In this document: in pieces, positions 22,610 to 29,918 of the stretch | How positions within the stretch are numbered: the stretch's first letter is position 1 | Layout: each line of letters opens with the position of its first letter | NCBI GenBank assembly: GCA_017883065.1 | Contig: JADGOG010000015.1 | Location: 1-33,846, forward strand | Length of the DNA: 33,846 nucleotides | DNA from: Acidimicrobiales bacterium | GTDB taxonomy: Bacteria > Actinomycetota > Acidimicrobiia > Acidimicrobiales > RAAP-2 | Direction of reading: 5' to 3' | Translations under genes and position numbers: made by a program | Notes under the pieces: model-generated | Database searches by the model: none | What the model saw: the letters and a program-made list of their open reading frames with translations, nothing else | Told to the model about the DNA's origin: nothing

Positions 22610-23350
22610 TCAGAAGGTGAATTCGCGGTGCCACTCCTCGAGCACGGTGTAGTCCCCGTGCACGTCGACGGGGCTGAGGGTCGGTCGGTGGTAGAGGGTC
22701 AGCTCGATGTCCGAGGTGGTACCGCTGATCATTAGCGCACTACCGCCGAGAGGGGCATCGTCCGTTGACCGGCGCTGGACCTCCACCCGGTCGGGGCCCA
22801 TGGTCAGCACCCATTCGGCACCGAGGTCGGTCGACTGGAGCGCCATCACCCGGCCGCTGCCGTGGCCCGAGTGGTCATGGGCGGCCAGCAGCGTGTCGAG
22901 CACCTCGTCGATGCCGTCGGCGGCAAGTTCGATGGGGACGGGGGCGCAGATCCCCCGGGCTGACTGGGCGTCGTAGCGGTGGATGGCCAGCTCGTGGGCG
23001 CAGCGACGCGCCACGAAGCGAGCGGAATGGTCGGGCCCGAACCACGTCCACACGGGAGTGGAGGCCGGGGTGGCCTCGAGCTCGGCGAGCAGCCCGGAGC
23101 AAGCGCCTGCCACCCATGGCACCAGGTCCTCGCCGGAGGGAGGTTCGTCGAGGGGGGTCTTCGGCCTCCCGGTGCCCTCGCACAGCACGTGGCTCCAGAA
23201 CGCGCAGAAGTTGCCGACGTGAACGGCCAGGTCGGCAACTTCCCACCCCTCGCAGGTCGGGACGAGATCGTCGACGTCCCCGGCCTCGAGGGCGAACATG
23301 AGGGCCGCGCTCTCGGTCCTGACCGCGCTGACGAGGGAGGCGTGTTCCAC
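22610..23350 (-). CDS. Maleylpyruvate isomerase family mycothiol-dependent protein
   Basis: A 246-residue member of the mycothiol-dependent maleylpyruvate isomerase/DinB-like family. The N-terminal helical bundle has VPTCEGWEVADLAVHVGNF, the usual (P)x(C)(P)GW(x)(V)xDLxxH signature, and RRCAHELAIHRYDAQ, so the histidines of both segments could bind a metal. The C-terminal domain is strand-rich and ends in EWHREFTF. Members catalyse mycothiol-dependent isomerisation or transfer, and many are uncharacterised. The family name implies a mycothiol-using actinobacterium. The GTG at 23350 lies six bases after TACCGT, giving a leaderless start. Confidence 0.85.
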   Translation of the reverse strand: MEHASLVSAVRTESAALMFALEAGDVDDLVPTCEGWEVADLAVHVGNFCAFWSHVLCEGTGRPKTPLDEPPSGEDLVPWVAGACSGLLAELEATPASTPVWTWFGPDHSARFVARRCAHELAIHRYDAQSARGICAPVPIELAADGIDEVLDTLLAAHDHSGHGSGRVMALQSTDLGAEWVLTMGPDRVEVQRRSTDDAPLGGSALMISGTTSDIELTLYHRPTLSPVDVHGDYTVLEEWHREFTF

Positions 23351-23356
23351 GTCCTC

Positions 23357-23362
23357 ACGGTA
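23357..23362 (-). promoter_or_regulatory. -10 element of the MDMPI-family gene, leaderless start
   Basis: On the minus strand TACCGT is followed by exactly six bases and then the GTG at 23350. Confidence 0.5.
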
Positions 23363-23420
23363 GCCCTCCCCGAGCGCCGGAGCGGCGGCCCCGTCCGCCT
23401 GGTGGTGTCGCGGGCGCGGC

Positions 23421-25046
23421 TCAGCCGGGGGTGTCGCTCACCAACCGGCGGGCGATCACCTTCAGGCAGAGCGTCTCGTCGGCACCCTCGAAGATGGACA
23501 GCACCCGGGCGTCGACGAAGTAGCGGCTGACCGGAAACTCCTCGGCGTACCCCATGCCCCCGTGGATCTGCAGCGCCTCGCGGGTGACCCACTCGGCGGC
23601 CCGGCACACGTAGGCCTTGATCATCGACGCCTCGAGGGTTCCCTCGCCCTTGGACATGAGTACGGCCACCTCGTAGGCGAACTGGCGGGTGGCCTGGATG
23701 ATCACCGCCATCCGGGCCAGCTTGGCCTGGGTCAGCTGGTACCCGATGATCGCCTCGCCGAACACCTTCCGGTTCTGCGCGTACTCGAGGGCCGCCTCGT
23801 AGCTGGCCTGCATCACGCCGATGGCCCGTGCCGCGGTCTGGAGCCGGCCGTTCTCGAAGCCCTGCATCTGCAGGTAGAAGCCCTTGCCCAGTCCGTCCTC
23901 GCCGCCCACCAGGTTGGCGTCGGGCACGAACCAGTTCTCGAAAGCCACCTCGTAGGAGTGCATACCCCGGTAGCCGAGGGTGTCGATGGCCCGGCCCTCC
24001 ATCCGTCCCGACGAGTCGGCCGGACGACCGTCGACACCGGCCTGCTGGGTGAAGAGGAACCCGTGCCCCTCGGCCTGGGGCTTGGGGACCAGAAAGAGGG
24101 ACAGGCCCCGGTGGGCCTTGCTCCTGTCGGGATCGGTGCGGGCCAGGAGCAACAACACATCGGCCCGGGCCGCGAAGGTGCACCAGGTCTTGACCCCGTT
24201 GATCAGCCATCCTCCCGGGACCGGGACGGCGGCGGTGACCACGCCGGCCACGTCGGACCCGAAGTCGGGCTCGGTGACCGCCACCGCCCCCATCACCTCG
24301 GCCGAGGCCAGCTTGGGCAGCCACTCCTGCTTCTGTTCCTCGGTGCCCCCGAAGACGATGGCCCGGGTCAGGATCTCCGGCCGGGTGATCAGTGAGCCGC
24401 CGGCTCCGAGCGATCCCCACGACAGCTCTTCGGTGGCCACCACCATGCCCATGTAGTCCGCCTCGCCGCCGGTGGCGAAGCCCCCGTACTCTTCGGGGAC
24501 CGACATCCCGAACCCGCCCATCTCGGCCATGCCCGAGATGATCTCCTCGGGGATGTCGGTGTTGGCCCGGTGGATGTGCTCGGCCCGGGGGCGGATCTGT
24601 TCGTCGGCGAAACGGTGGAAGGTGTCGCGTACCAGCTCGAAGTCCGAGTCAAGGTGGCGGTCGCCCTGCACCTGGGCCAGGCCGGCGAGGAAGCCCGGGT
24701 CGCGATAGGTGGCCACGAACTCCTCGGCCGGCGCCATCCAGTCGGTGCCCACGTTCCACTCCTTGGCCCGGCCGATGATGCGCCCGGCCAGGTCGGCCAC
24801 GGCGTCGGCGGCGAAGGCGCAGGCGATGCGGGCCTCGGTCTCGCCGAAGGCCCCGTAGGTCAGAGCGGCCTCGGCGGTCCGCACCGCAGCGGCAGCATGG
24901 GAGACGTCGTAGGCCAGGACCTGGGCCCGGTCGGGCCCACCTGCAGTGATCAGCGCGGCGATCCCGGCGTCGACGACCGACTGGGCCAGGGTCACCGCAG
25001 AGGCGGCAGCGGCGAGATCAGAGGCGGGAGCGGTGTCGGTGGTCAC
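23421..25046 (-). CDS. mcd: Acyl-CoA dehydrogenase with N-terminal extension, probable (2S)-methylsuccinyl-CoA dehydrogenase
   Basis: A 541-residue protein, about 140 residues longer than a normal acyl-CoA dehydrogenase. The extra N-terminal part is helical and alanine-rich, with EAALTYGAFGETEARIACAF. The core follows: GFGMSVPEEYGGFATGGEAD, the FAD-contact AVTEPDFGSDVAGV, LQIHGGMGYAEEFPVSR, and the C-terminal DARVLSIFEGADET. Both the length and the GETEA-containing extension match methylsuccinyl-CoA dehydrogenase, which forms mesaconyl-CoA in the ethylmalonyl-CoA pathway. The nearby mcl and mesaconyl-CoA-hydratase-like genes support this. An ordinary fatty-acyl dehydrogenase with an odd extension is the alternative. 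The GTG lies six bases after TAACCT. Confidence 0.8.
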   Translation of the reverse strand: MTTDTAPASDLAAAASAVTLAQSVVDAGIAALITAGGPDRAQVLAYDVSHAAAAVRTAEAALTYGAFGETEARIACAFAADAVADLAGRIIGRAKEWNVGTDWMAPAEEFVATYRDPGFLAGLAQVQGDRHLDSDFELVRDTFHRFADEQIRPRAEHIHRANTDIPEEIISGMAEMGGFGMSVPEEYGGFATGGEADYMGMVVATEELSWGSLGAGGSLITRPEILTRAIVFGGTEEQKQEWLPKLASAEVMGAVAVTEPDFGSDVAGVVTAAVPVPGGWLINGVKTWCTFAARADVLLLLARTDPDRSKAHRGLSLFLVPKPQAEGHGFLFTQQAGVDGRPADSSGRMEGRAIDTLGYRGMHSYEVAFENWFVPDANLVGGEDGLGKGFYLQMQGFENGRLQTAARAIGVMQASYEAALEYAQNRKVFGEAIIGYQLTQAKLARMAVIIQATRQFAYEVAVLMSKGEGTLEASMIKAYVCRAAEWVTREALQIHGGMGYAEEFPVSRYFVDARVLSIFEGADETLCLKVIARRLVSDTPG

Positions 25047-25052
25047 GTGGCC

Positions 25053-25058
25053 AGGTTA
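25053..25058 (-). promoter_or_regulatory. -10 element of the mcd-like gene, leaderless start
   Basis: On the minus strand TAACCT is followed by six bases and the GTG at 25046. There is no Shine-Dalgarno sequence. Confidence 0.5.
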
Positions 25059-25133
25059 CCGGCACCCATCGTCGTGGTCCCAACCCCGACGGGCTCGGCG
25101 CCCCGACTGGCGCCGGCCCACCGGAGGGGTGGG

Positions 25134-26426
25134 TCAGGACGCCGGCGGGTTCACGTACTGGTAGTCACACCGGTACCCGTGGGTGCCGCTACTCGCCGGC
25201 GGGTCGTCGTGGCGCTGGAACTTGCCGTTGACCACCAGGCCGATCAGGTAGCAGTTGCCGATGGTCTTGGCCGCCGGGTTGTTGGGGGCGATGATGTGGT
25301 TCCCGTCGAAGGTGGTGACCTTGGACAGGGCCTGCAGCAGGGACCCTCGGCTGGGATTGGAGCCGGCGTTCTTGAGCGCCTGGGCGAACAGCTGGGCCGA
25401 CAACCAGGCATACAGGGTGTACAGGTCCGGCTTGAATCCGGGGGAGGCCACGTTGACCCAGTGGAGGAACGTCCCGACGGCGGGGATGGTCGAGGAGTCC
25501 TGGCCGAGGTAGAGAGAGGCATTCTGCTGGAGATAGTCGCCGTTGACGTTGGCCGCCCCGCCCGAGTCGGCCACCAGGGTATTGGTGTAGGTGGCCGCAC
25601 CGAGGATGACCACCGGGTGGAAGTTCTGCTGACTCAGGGCCTTGAGCAGAGCCGAGGCGTAGGTCTCGGCCATCTGGTCCACGAACAGGATCTTGACCCC
25701 CATGTTCTTCATGGCGATGACGTTCTGGGTGAAGTCGGTGGTGGACACCGTGTAGGTGGGCTCGTAGATGACCTTGAAGCCGACCTTGCCGAGGACGTAC
25801 TTCTCGCCGGCCCAGTCCGTCTCGGCCGACGGCAGTCCGGCGACCATCGAGGCTGCGTAGTGAAGGGTCTTCGGGAACTTCTTCTTGAAGTACTGCAGCG
25901 GACCTTCTTCCCACCCGCCGTTGAGGGGCACCGCGCTGTAGACGTTGGGGAGCTTGTTGGTGGTGGTGTCGAGGACGACGGACACATCGGGCATGCCGGG
26001 ATTGGCCGCCAGGAGCTTGCCGCCGTAGCTGTCCTCGAGCGAGAAGTTGCCGACCATGGCGAAGTCGCCGTTGATGGCGCTCTGCGTCGCCTGCTTGTTG
26101 CCGGCCCCGCCGAAATGGTCATCGGAATCGGTCAATCTGAGCTTCCTGCCGTTGACGCCACCGGTCGAGTTCACGTAGTCGGCATAGGCCTGGGCGCCGA
26201 CCGTGGCCCCCTTGAACAGTCCGGCCGTCAGGGTGGACACATTGGCCAGCTTCACCTGGGTCTTGGTGATCCCGGTGTGGTCCTTGAAGGCGCTGGCCGG
26301 GATCTTCTTGCTCGTCGACGCGCCGGCCCTGGCGGCGTCGGTCGAACTCCACGTGAGCGTGGTGGCGGCGACCGCCAGCACCATCCCCAACGCGAACAGA
26401 CGTGATTTCCTCGGTCCAGACTCCAC
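25134..26426 (-). CDS. ABC transporter solute-binding protein (branched-chain amino acid/amide type)
   Basis: A 430-residue exported periplasmic-binding protein of the LivJ/Peripla_BP_6 type. The signal peptide is ESGPRKSRLFALGMVLAVAATTL with a likely cleavage after ARAGA; there is no lipobox cysteine. The mature part shows VGAQAYADYVNSTGGVNGRK, the ligand-cleft block of this family, and later MGVKILFVDQMAETYASALLKAL. Two cysteines near the C terminus (GNCYLIG, YRCDYQY) could pair. The GTG at 26426 follows AGGGGG by four bases and gives a short basic n-region; an in-frame GTG at 26468 is the alternative. No permease or ATPase genes are adjacent, so it is an orphan. Two TGAGAC-type inverted repeats lie upstream and suggest repression by a TetR protein. 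Confidence 0.85.
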   Translation of the reverse strand: MESGPRKSRLFALGMVLAVAATTLTWSSTDAARAGASTSKKIPASAFKDHTGITKTQVKLANVSTLTAGLFKGATVGAQAYADYVNSTGGVNGRKLRLTDSDDHFGGAGNKQATQSAINGDFAMVGNFSLEDSYGGKLLAANPGMPDVSVVLDTTTNKLPNVYSAVPLNGGWEEGPLQYFKKKFPKTLHYAASMVAGLPSAETDWAGEKYVLGKVGFKVIYEPTYTVSTTDFTQNVIAMKNMGVKILFVDQMAETYASALLKALSQQNFHPVVILGAATYTNTLVADSGGAANVNGDYLQQNASLYLGQDSSTIPAVGTFLHWVNVASPGFKPDLYTLYAWLSAQLFAQALKNAGSNPSRGSLLQALSKVTTFDGNHIIAPNNPAAKTIGNCYLIGLVVNGKFQRHDDPPASSGTHGYRCDYQYVNPPAS

Positions 26427-26598
26427 AGTTCCCCCTGGTTTCATCATGTATCGGTCAGCCATCCTCACCGGCGAGAGCTGTCCCCGGGCGTTGGGCTTGC
26501 CGACTTTACGTCACCGACGAGCGCCGATGTCGTTCCCCCAACAATTCGGCGCTGAGCTGGTAGTTCTGATGTGGCGACCTGTCGGGGCGGTCCGGGGA

Positions 26599-26624
26599 AG
26601 AGACAGAGTCCGCTTGGCGTCTCA
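26599..26624. promoter_or_regulatory. Inverted repeat AGAGAC-N14-GTCTCA (site 2)
   Basis: The arms are at 26599-26604 and 26619-26624, with the same 14-nt spacer as sites 1 and 3 and one base changed in the left arm. It lies 173 bp upstream of the solute-binding protein start, in a 313-bp gene-free stretch (26427-26739) that holds sites 2 and 3 and otherwise nothing recognised. Confidence 0.5.
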
Positions 26625-26673
26625 CGTCAGGGGAGATGCGGTGCATCGACCGATCTTCCCGGACTCATCGCCC

Positions 26674-26699
26674 TGAGACTTACGATATTTCGTGTCTCA
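26674..26699. promoter_or_regulatory. Inverted repeat TGAGAC-N14-GTCTCA (site 3)
   Basis: Perfect arms are at 26674-26679 and 26694-26699, with C flanking both sides as in site 1. It lies 75 bp from site 2 (centre to centre), about 248 bp before the solute-binding protein start. The AT-rich spacer TTACGATATTTCGT contains a secondary ACGA/TCGT symmetry. Confidence 0.6.
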
Positions 26700-26739
26700 C
26701 GCCTACCGGTCCGAGCCGACCGGGGCTCGGGTCCGCCGC

Positions 26740-27387
26740 TCAGGGTGCGGGCACCTGGGCCACCACGGTGACCAGGGGTGGCAGGACCACGGGATCGTCC
26801 CCGGGGTCCACCTCGGTGAGCAGGGTCACGTACTCGGCCACCGGCCCGGGTCCGGCTCCGGCAGGGGCCTCGGCCCAGGCGTCCACGGTGAGCAGACCGG
26901 CATCGCGGGCCAGGGAGGGCAGGAGCGCCCCGATGTCGGGATGGCGGGCGTGCGGCATCGAGAAGGGGTGCCCGTCGATCCGTCCGGCCGAGGTGATCGG
27001 CTCCTGGGCCACCACCCAGCCACCGGGACGCACCGCCCCGGCCATCCGGGCCAGCACGACGGCCGGGTCCACCACATGGAGGAGGAGAAAGCGGCAGAAG
27101 GCCAGATCGACCAGTTCGGGGAGGCGCAGGTCCTCGCCGGCCTGGGTGATGGCCAGCACCTGGCTGTGGGCCGCCGCCGCTTCGGCCACTTCGTCGCGGG
27201 CCAGGGGATCACTGTCCACGGCGTAGACCCTGCCCTCCCGCCCGACGATCTCCGCCAGGGCCACGGTGACGTCGCCGCCCCCGGCGCCCACGTCGACGCA
27301 GGTCCACCCCGGGGAGATCCCCAGGCGGTCGAGGGCGGTGGCCAGCGGCCGCCGGTAGACGTCGTCCCGCAGTCCTCGGAGCTCCAT
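26740..27387 (-). CDS. Class I SAM-dependent methyltransferase
   Basis: A 215-residue methyltransferase. Motif I is CVDVGAGGGDVTVALAE, followed by the acidic motif II RVYAVDSDPLA, motif III-like LAITQAGEDLRLPELVDLAFCRFLLLHV, and AVRPGGWVVAQEP. It should bind S-adenosylmethionine in the cytoplasm. The later half lacks recognisable substrate features. The ATG lies exactly six bases after a TAGCCT -10 element, giving a leaderless mRNA. Its 3' end is about 40 bp before inverted-repeat site 3, so it is upstream of the solute-binding protein gene on the same strand but probably separately controlled. Confidence 0.86.
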   Translation of the reverse strand: MELRGLRDDVYRRPLATALDRLGISPGWTCVDVGAGGGDVTVALAEIVGREGRVYAVDSDPLARDEVAEAAAAHSQVLAITQAGEDLRLPELVDLAFCRFLLLHVVDPAVVLARMAGAVRPGGWVVAQEPITSAGRIDGHPFSMPHARHPDIGALLPSLARDAGLLTVDAWAEAPAGAGPGPVAEYVTLLTEVDPGDDPVVLPPLVTVVAQVPAP

Positions 27388-27393
27388 GGTCTC

Positions 27394-27399
27394 AGGCTA
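27394..27399 (-). promoter_or_regulatory. -10 element of the methyltransferase gene, leaderless start
   Basis: On the minus strand TAGCCT is followed by six bases and the ATG at 27387. Confidence 0.5.
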
Positions 27400-27529
27400 C
27401 CGGTCGACGATTCTCCCATCGGGTGCCGCAGCCGCGTCCAGTGATGCGACCCCGGTGGGCGCTCGGGTCCGGCCCGGGAGCCGCCGATCTGCATCGGACC
27501 CACCCCGCCAGCCGATAACCTCACGTTCC

Positions 27530-27961
27530 GTGCGAGTGACCATGATGCTCTGTGACGCTGCCCAGGTCTCCGACGGCAAGCTGTATGTGCTGGGTGGTGG
27601 GTGGAGCATGACCGGCCCCGACCCGGTTCCCTCGGCCATCGCCCTCAAGATCGATGTCGGGTGGCACGAGGCCGAGGCCGCCCATCACTGGGAGCTGTTC
27701 CTCGAGGACGCCGACGGCCGTCCCGTCCTGGTCGACACTCCCGAGGGCGAACACCCCGTCGAGGTGCGCGGCGAGTTCACCGTGGGGCGCCCCCCGGGCA
27801 TCCCCGAGGGGTCCCCGATCGATGTCGCCCTGGCCGTCAATCTGGGACCGCTGCCACTCACCCCGGGCACCCGCTACACCTGGCGCATGGCCATCGACGG
27901 GGAGTCGCAGACCGACTGGGTGCTCGGATTCACCACCCGGCCCACCGCTCCCAAGGAGTGA
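27530..27961 (+). CDS. DUF6941-type protein of unknown function
   Basis: A 143-residue protein beginning VRVTMMLCDAAQVSDGKLYV, then LGGGWSMTGPDPVPSAIALK. I associate this pattern with the DUF6941 family, widespread in actinobacteria and without known function. It is strand-rich (WELFLEDADGRPVLV, YTWRMAIDGESQTDWVLGF), probably a small beta-sandwich. TAACCT (27516-27521) lies eight bases before the GTG at 27530, a near-leaderless start; ATG codons at 27542 and 27545 are alternatives. It is the first gene of a run with the MaoC-type hydratase (13-bp gap) and mutY. Confidence 0.75.
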   Translation: MRVTMMLCDAAQVSDGKLYVLGGGWSMTGPDPVPSAIALKIDVGWHEAEAAHHWELFLEDADGRPVLVDTPEGEHPVEVRGEFTVGRPPGIPEGSPIDVALAVNLGPLPLTPGTRYTWRMAIDGESQTDWVLGFTTRPTAPKE

Positions 27962-27974
27962 GAGGAGACCCCCG

Positions 27975-28487
27975 ATGACCACGTTCGATCGGCCCTTCGG
28001 CCGCTACTACGAGGAGTTCGAGCCCGGCGACGTCTACCGCCACTGGCCGGGCAAGACCATCACCGAGGCCGATGACCACCTCTTCTGCATGATCACCATG
28101 AATCACCATCCTCTTCACACCAACGCCTGGTACGCGGAGAACGAAACCGTCCAGGGGAAGAACGTGGTGGTGGGGAACCTGGTCTACTCGCTGGTGCTGG
28201 GCATGAGCGTCCCCGACGTGAGCGGAGCGGCCATCGCCAACCTCGAGGTGGAGTCACTGATCCACCGCGCCCCGACGTTCCACGGAGACACCATCTACGC
28301 GGAGACCAAGGTGATCGGCAAGGTCGAGTCCAAGTCGCGTGATGACCGGGGCGTGGTCACGGTGGAGACCAAGGGGTTCAACCAGCGGGGCGAAGAAGTC
28401 TGCTTCTTCCGGCGCAAGGTGATGGTGTGGAAGCAGGCCGGCGCCCCGCCCCGCCGGCGCCCGTACGGGGACGACGTCTGGAGTTGA
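27975..28487 (+). CDS. MaoC-domain hydratase, probable mesaconyl-CoA hydratase
   Basis: A 170-residue hotdog-fold hydratase. Conserved blocks are GRYYEEFEPGDVYRHWPGKT, ITEADDHLFCMITMNHHPLH carrying the catalytic Asp/His pair, GKNVVVGNLVYSLVLGMSV, IHRAPTFHGDTIYAETKV and FFRRKVMVW. The NHHPLH variant and overall sequence match the actinobacterial MaoC protein clustered with crotonyl-CoA carboxylase/reductase, which hydrates mesaconyl-CoA to beta-methylmalyl-CoA. That is the step between the mcd-like and mcl-like enzymes encoded nearby. AGAGGAGA (27961-27968) precedes the ATG. The stop overlaps the mutY start. Confidence 0.85.
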   Translation: MTTFDRPFGRYYEEFEPGDVYRHWPGKTITEADDHLFCMITMNHHPLHTNAWYAENETVQGKNVVVGNLVYSLVLGMSVPDVSGAAIANLEVESLIHRAPTFHGDTIYAETKVIGKVESKSRDDRGVVTVETKGFNQRGEEVCFFRRKVMVWKQAGAPPRRRPYGDDVWS

Positions 28488-29422
28488 GCGAACCGGTCGC
28501 CCGGACGGCGCCGATCGGCTCCATCCGTGAACCCCGCCAGGTGCGTGCCATCGGCGAGGCGATCGTCCGGTGGGGGACGGCGACCGGTGGCGGGTCGAGA
28601 CGACCCGACCTTCCGTGGCGGTCGACCCGCGATCCGTGGGCGGTACTGGTCAGCGAGGTGATGGCCCAGCAGACCCAGCTGGCCAGGGTGGTGCCCGCCC
28701 ACGGGCGGTTCCTCGCCCGTTTCCCCGACCCGTTGGCGTGTGCAGCCGCGCCGCTCGGTGATGTGCTGCGGGCGTGGGAGGGGCTCGGCTACAACCGGCG
28801 GGCCCGCAATCTCCACCGGGCCGCCGGGTTGATCGTGGACGTTCACGGCGGAAGCGTGCCCGGTGACCTCGGCGCGCTGCTGGCGTTGCCCGGCGTGGGA
28901 GCGTATACGGCACGGGCGGTCCTGGCCTTCGCCTACGAACTCGACGTGGGCGTGGTCGACACCAACGCCGGTCGGGTGCTGTCGCGGGCGGTGGCCGGTC
29001 GGAGGATCGCAGGTGGTGAGGCGCAGCTGCTGGTCGATGCCATGGTCCCCGAGGGCCGGGGGTGGGCCTTCGGTCAGTCGCTTCTCGACCTGGGGGCACT
29101 GGTGTGCGTGGCCGACACTCCTCGCTGCGAGCAGTGCCCGGTGCGTCGGCGGTGCCGATGGGCGGCCGATCGCTTCGAGTGCCCGGATCCGGCACAGGGG
29201 TCGGCGGGGGTGTCGACCACCCAGAGCCGGTTCGCCGGCTCCGATCGACAGGGTCGTGGTCGGCTGGTCGACCGGCTGCGCGCCGGCCCGGTCGGGCCCG
29301 ACCAGGTGGGGGAGGCGGTGGGTTGGCCGGACGATGCCGCCAGGGTCGAGCGGGTGGTCGGCCTGCTCATCGACGAGGGGATGGTCGTCCGAGACGAGGT
29401 CGGGACGCTCCGTCTTCCCTGA
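28484..29422 (+). CDS. mutY: A/G-specific adenine DNA glycosylase
   Basis: A 312-residue MutY, which removes adenine mispaired with 8-oxoguanine. The catalytic-helix region WAVLVSEVMAQQTQLARV keeps the glutamate, the helix-hairpin-helix is LLALPGVGAYTARAVLAFAY followed by the catalytic aspartate in VVDTNAGRVL, and Cys208-X6-Cys215-X2-Cys218-X5-Cys224 ligate a 4Fe-4S cluster. The C-terminal NUDIX-like 8-oxoG recognition domain of E. coli MutY is not evident. It is replaced by an arginine-rich linker and a short helical segment (VERVVGLLIDEGMVVRDEVG), as in shorter actinobacterial homologs. The TTG at 28484 overlaps the hydratase stop; a GTG at 28540 is the alternative start. Confidence 0.9.
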   Translation: MSEPVARTAPIGSIREPRQVRAIGEAIVRWGTATGGGSRRPDLPWRSTRDPWAVLVSEVMAQQTQLARVVPAHGRFLARFPDPLACAAAPLGDVLRAWEGLGYNRRARNLHRAAGLIVDVHGGSVPGDLGALLALPGVGAYTARAVLAFAYELDVGVVDTNAGRVLSRAVAGRRIAGGEAQLLVDAMVPEGRGWAFGQSLLDLGALVCVADTPRCEQCPVRRRCRWAADRFECPDPAQGSAGVSTTQSRFAGSDRQGRGRLVDRLRAGPVGPDQVGEAVGWPDDAARVERVVGLLIDEGMVVRDEVGTLRLP

Positions 29423-29477
29423 GCCCGGCTCCGCCAGAGCGACCCGGGGGCGCCGGCCTCTTCCTGTCGGCCCGCGG

Positions 29478-29657
29478 TCAGTGCTCCGGCGTCCGCGGCG
29501 TGGGAGCGTCGTCGGCCTCGGGGCGGTCGATCCGGTTCAGGCCGGGCAGGCGGATGCTCGGCGCCTTCTCCCTGGTGAACACCATCACCACCAGGACGGC
29601 ACCACCGAGGATCAGCGCCAAGAGGACGGCACCGATGAGGATGATCCAGGTCGCCAT
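29478..29657 (-). CDS. Small single-span membrane protein (59 aa)
   Basis: Encodes MATWIILIGAVLLALILGGA followed by VLVVMVFTREKAPSIRLPG and a polar tail rich in Asp, Pro and Arg. It is an N-out or N-in single transmembrane helix of about 24 residues with a cytoplasm-style basic anchor (TREK). The frame is supported by a TACGAT -10 element placed exactly six bases before the ATG, the same leaderless geometry as its neighbours. It overlaps no other convincing gene and runs convergent to mutY. No family is recognised; roles such as a membrane-complex subunit are possible but unsupported. Confidence 0.65.
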   Translation of the reverse strand: MATWIILIGAVLLALILGGAVLVVMVFTREKAPSIRLPGLNRIDRPEADDAPTPRTPEH

Positions 29658-29663
29658 GCCGGA

Positions 29664-29669
29664 ATCGTA
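29664..29669 (-). promoter_or_regulatory. -10 element of the 59-aa membrane protein gene
   Basis: On the minus strand TACGAT is followed by six bases and the ATG at 29657, predicting a leaderless transcript. Confidence 0.5.
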
Positions 29670-29699
29670 ATCCGAGGAACCGCCGTTCCATACCGGCGG

Positions 29700-29841
29700 T
29701 GACGCCGATCGAGTGGCTCGTCAACTCGGCGACGGACCAGCCCGGACATCTCGAGGGCCTGGCCAGGTCGCCCGTGGTCGCCTCGCTCCCCAGCGCCGAC
29801 TGCGCCTCCAACGCAGCCAGCAGGGCGTCCCCGACCTCCAC
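29700..29841 (-). pseudogene. Remnant of a maleylpyruvate isomerase-family N-terminal domain
   Basis: On the minus strand, a GTG at 29841 opens VEVGDALLAALEAQSALGSE, and further on comes LARPSRCPGWSVAELTSHS. The PxxCPGWxVxELxxH pattern is the N-terminal signature of MDMPI/DinB-like proteins such as the intact one at 22610-23350. Similarity stops after about 45 residues, near 29700, just before the small membrane gene's promoter, and the open frame then continues into mutY antisense without meaningful sequence. It is therefore read as a truncated relic. The remaining bases of this gap (29842-29918) hold nothing recognised. Confidence 0.45.
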
Positions 29842-29918
29842 CGGCACAGCTTCACACGGACCGCTCCAGTGGTGGCGATCAGCTGGTGGATGAGGACCTT
29901 CTCCGCCCGGTACGGCGG

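Noticed and set aside
27389-27394. A further GTCTCA half-site next to the methyltransferase start
   Set aside because: No matching TGAGAC arm exists 14 bp away on either side; it is explained by the -10 to start-codon sequence.
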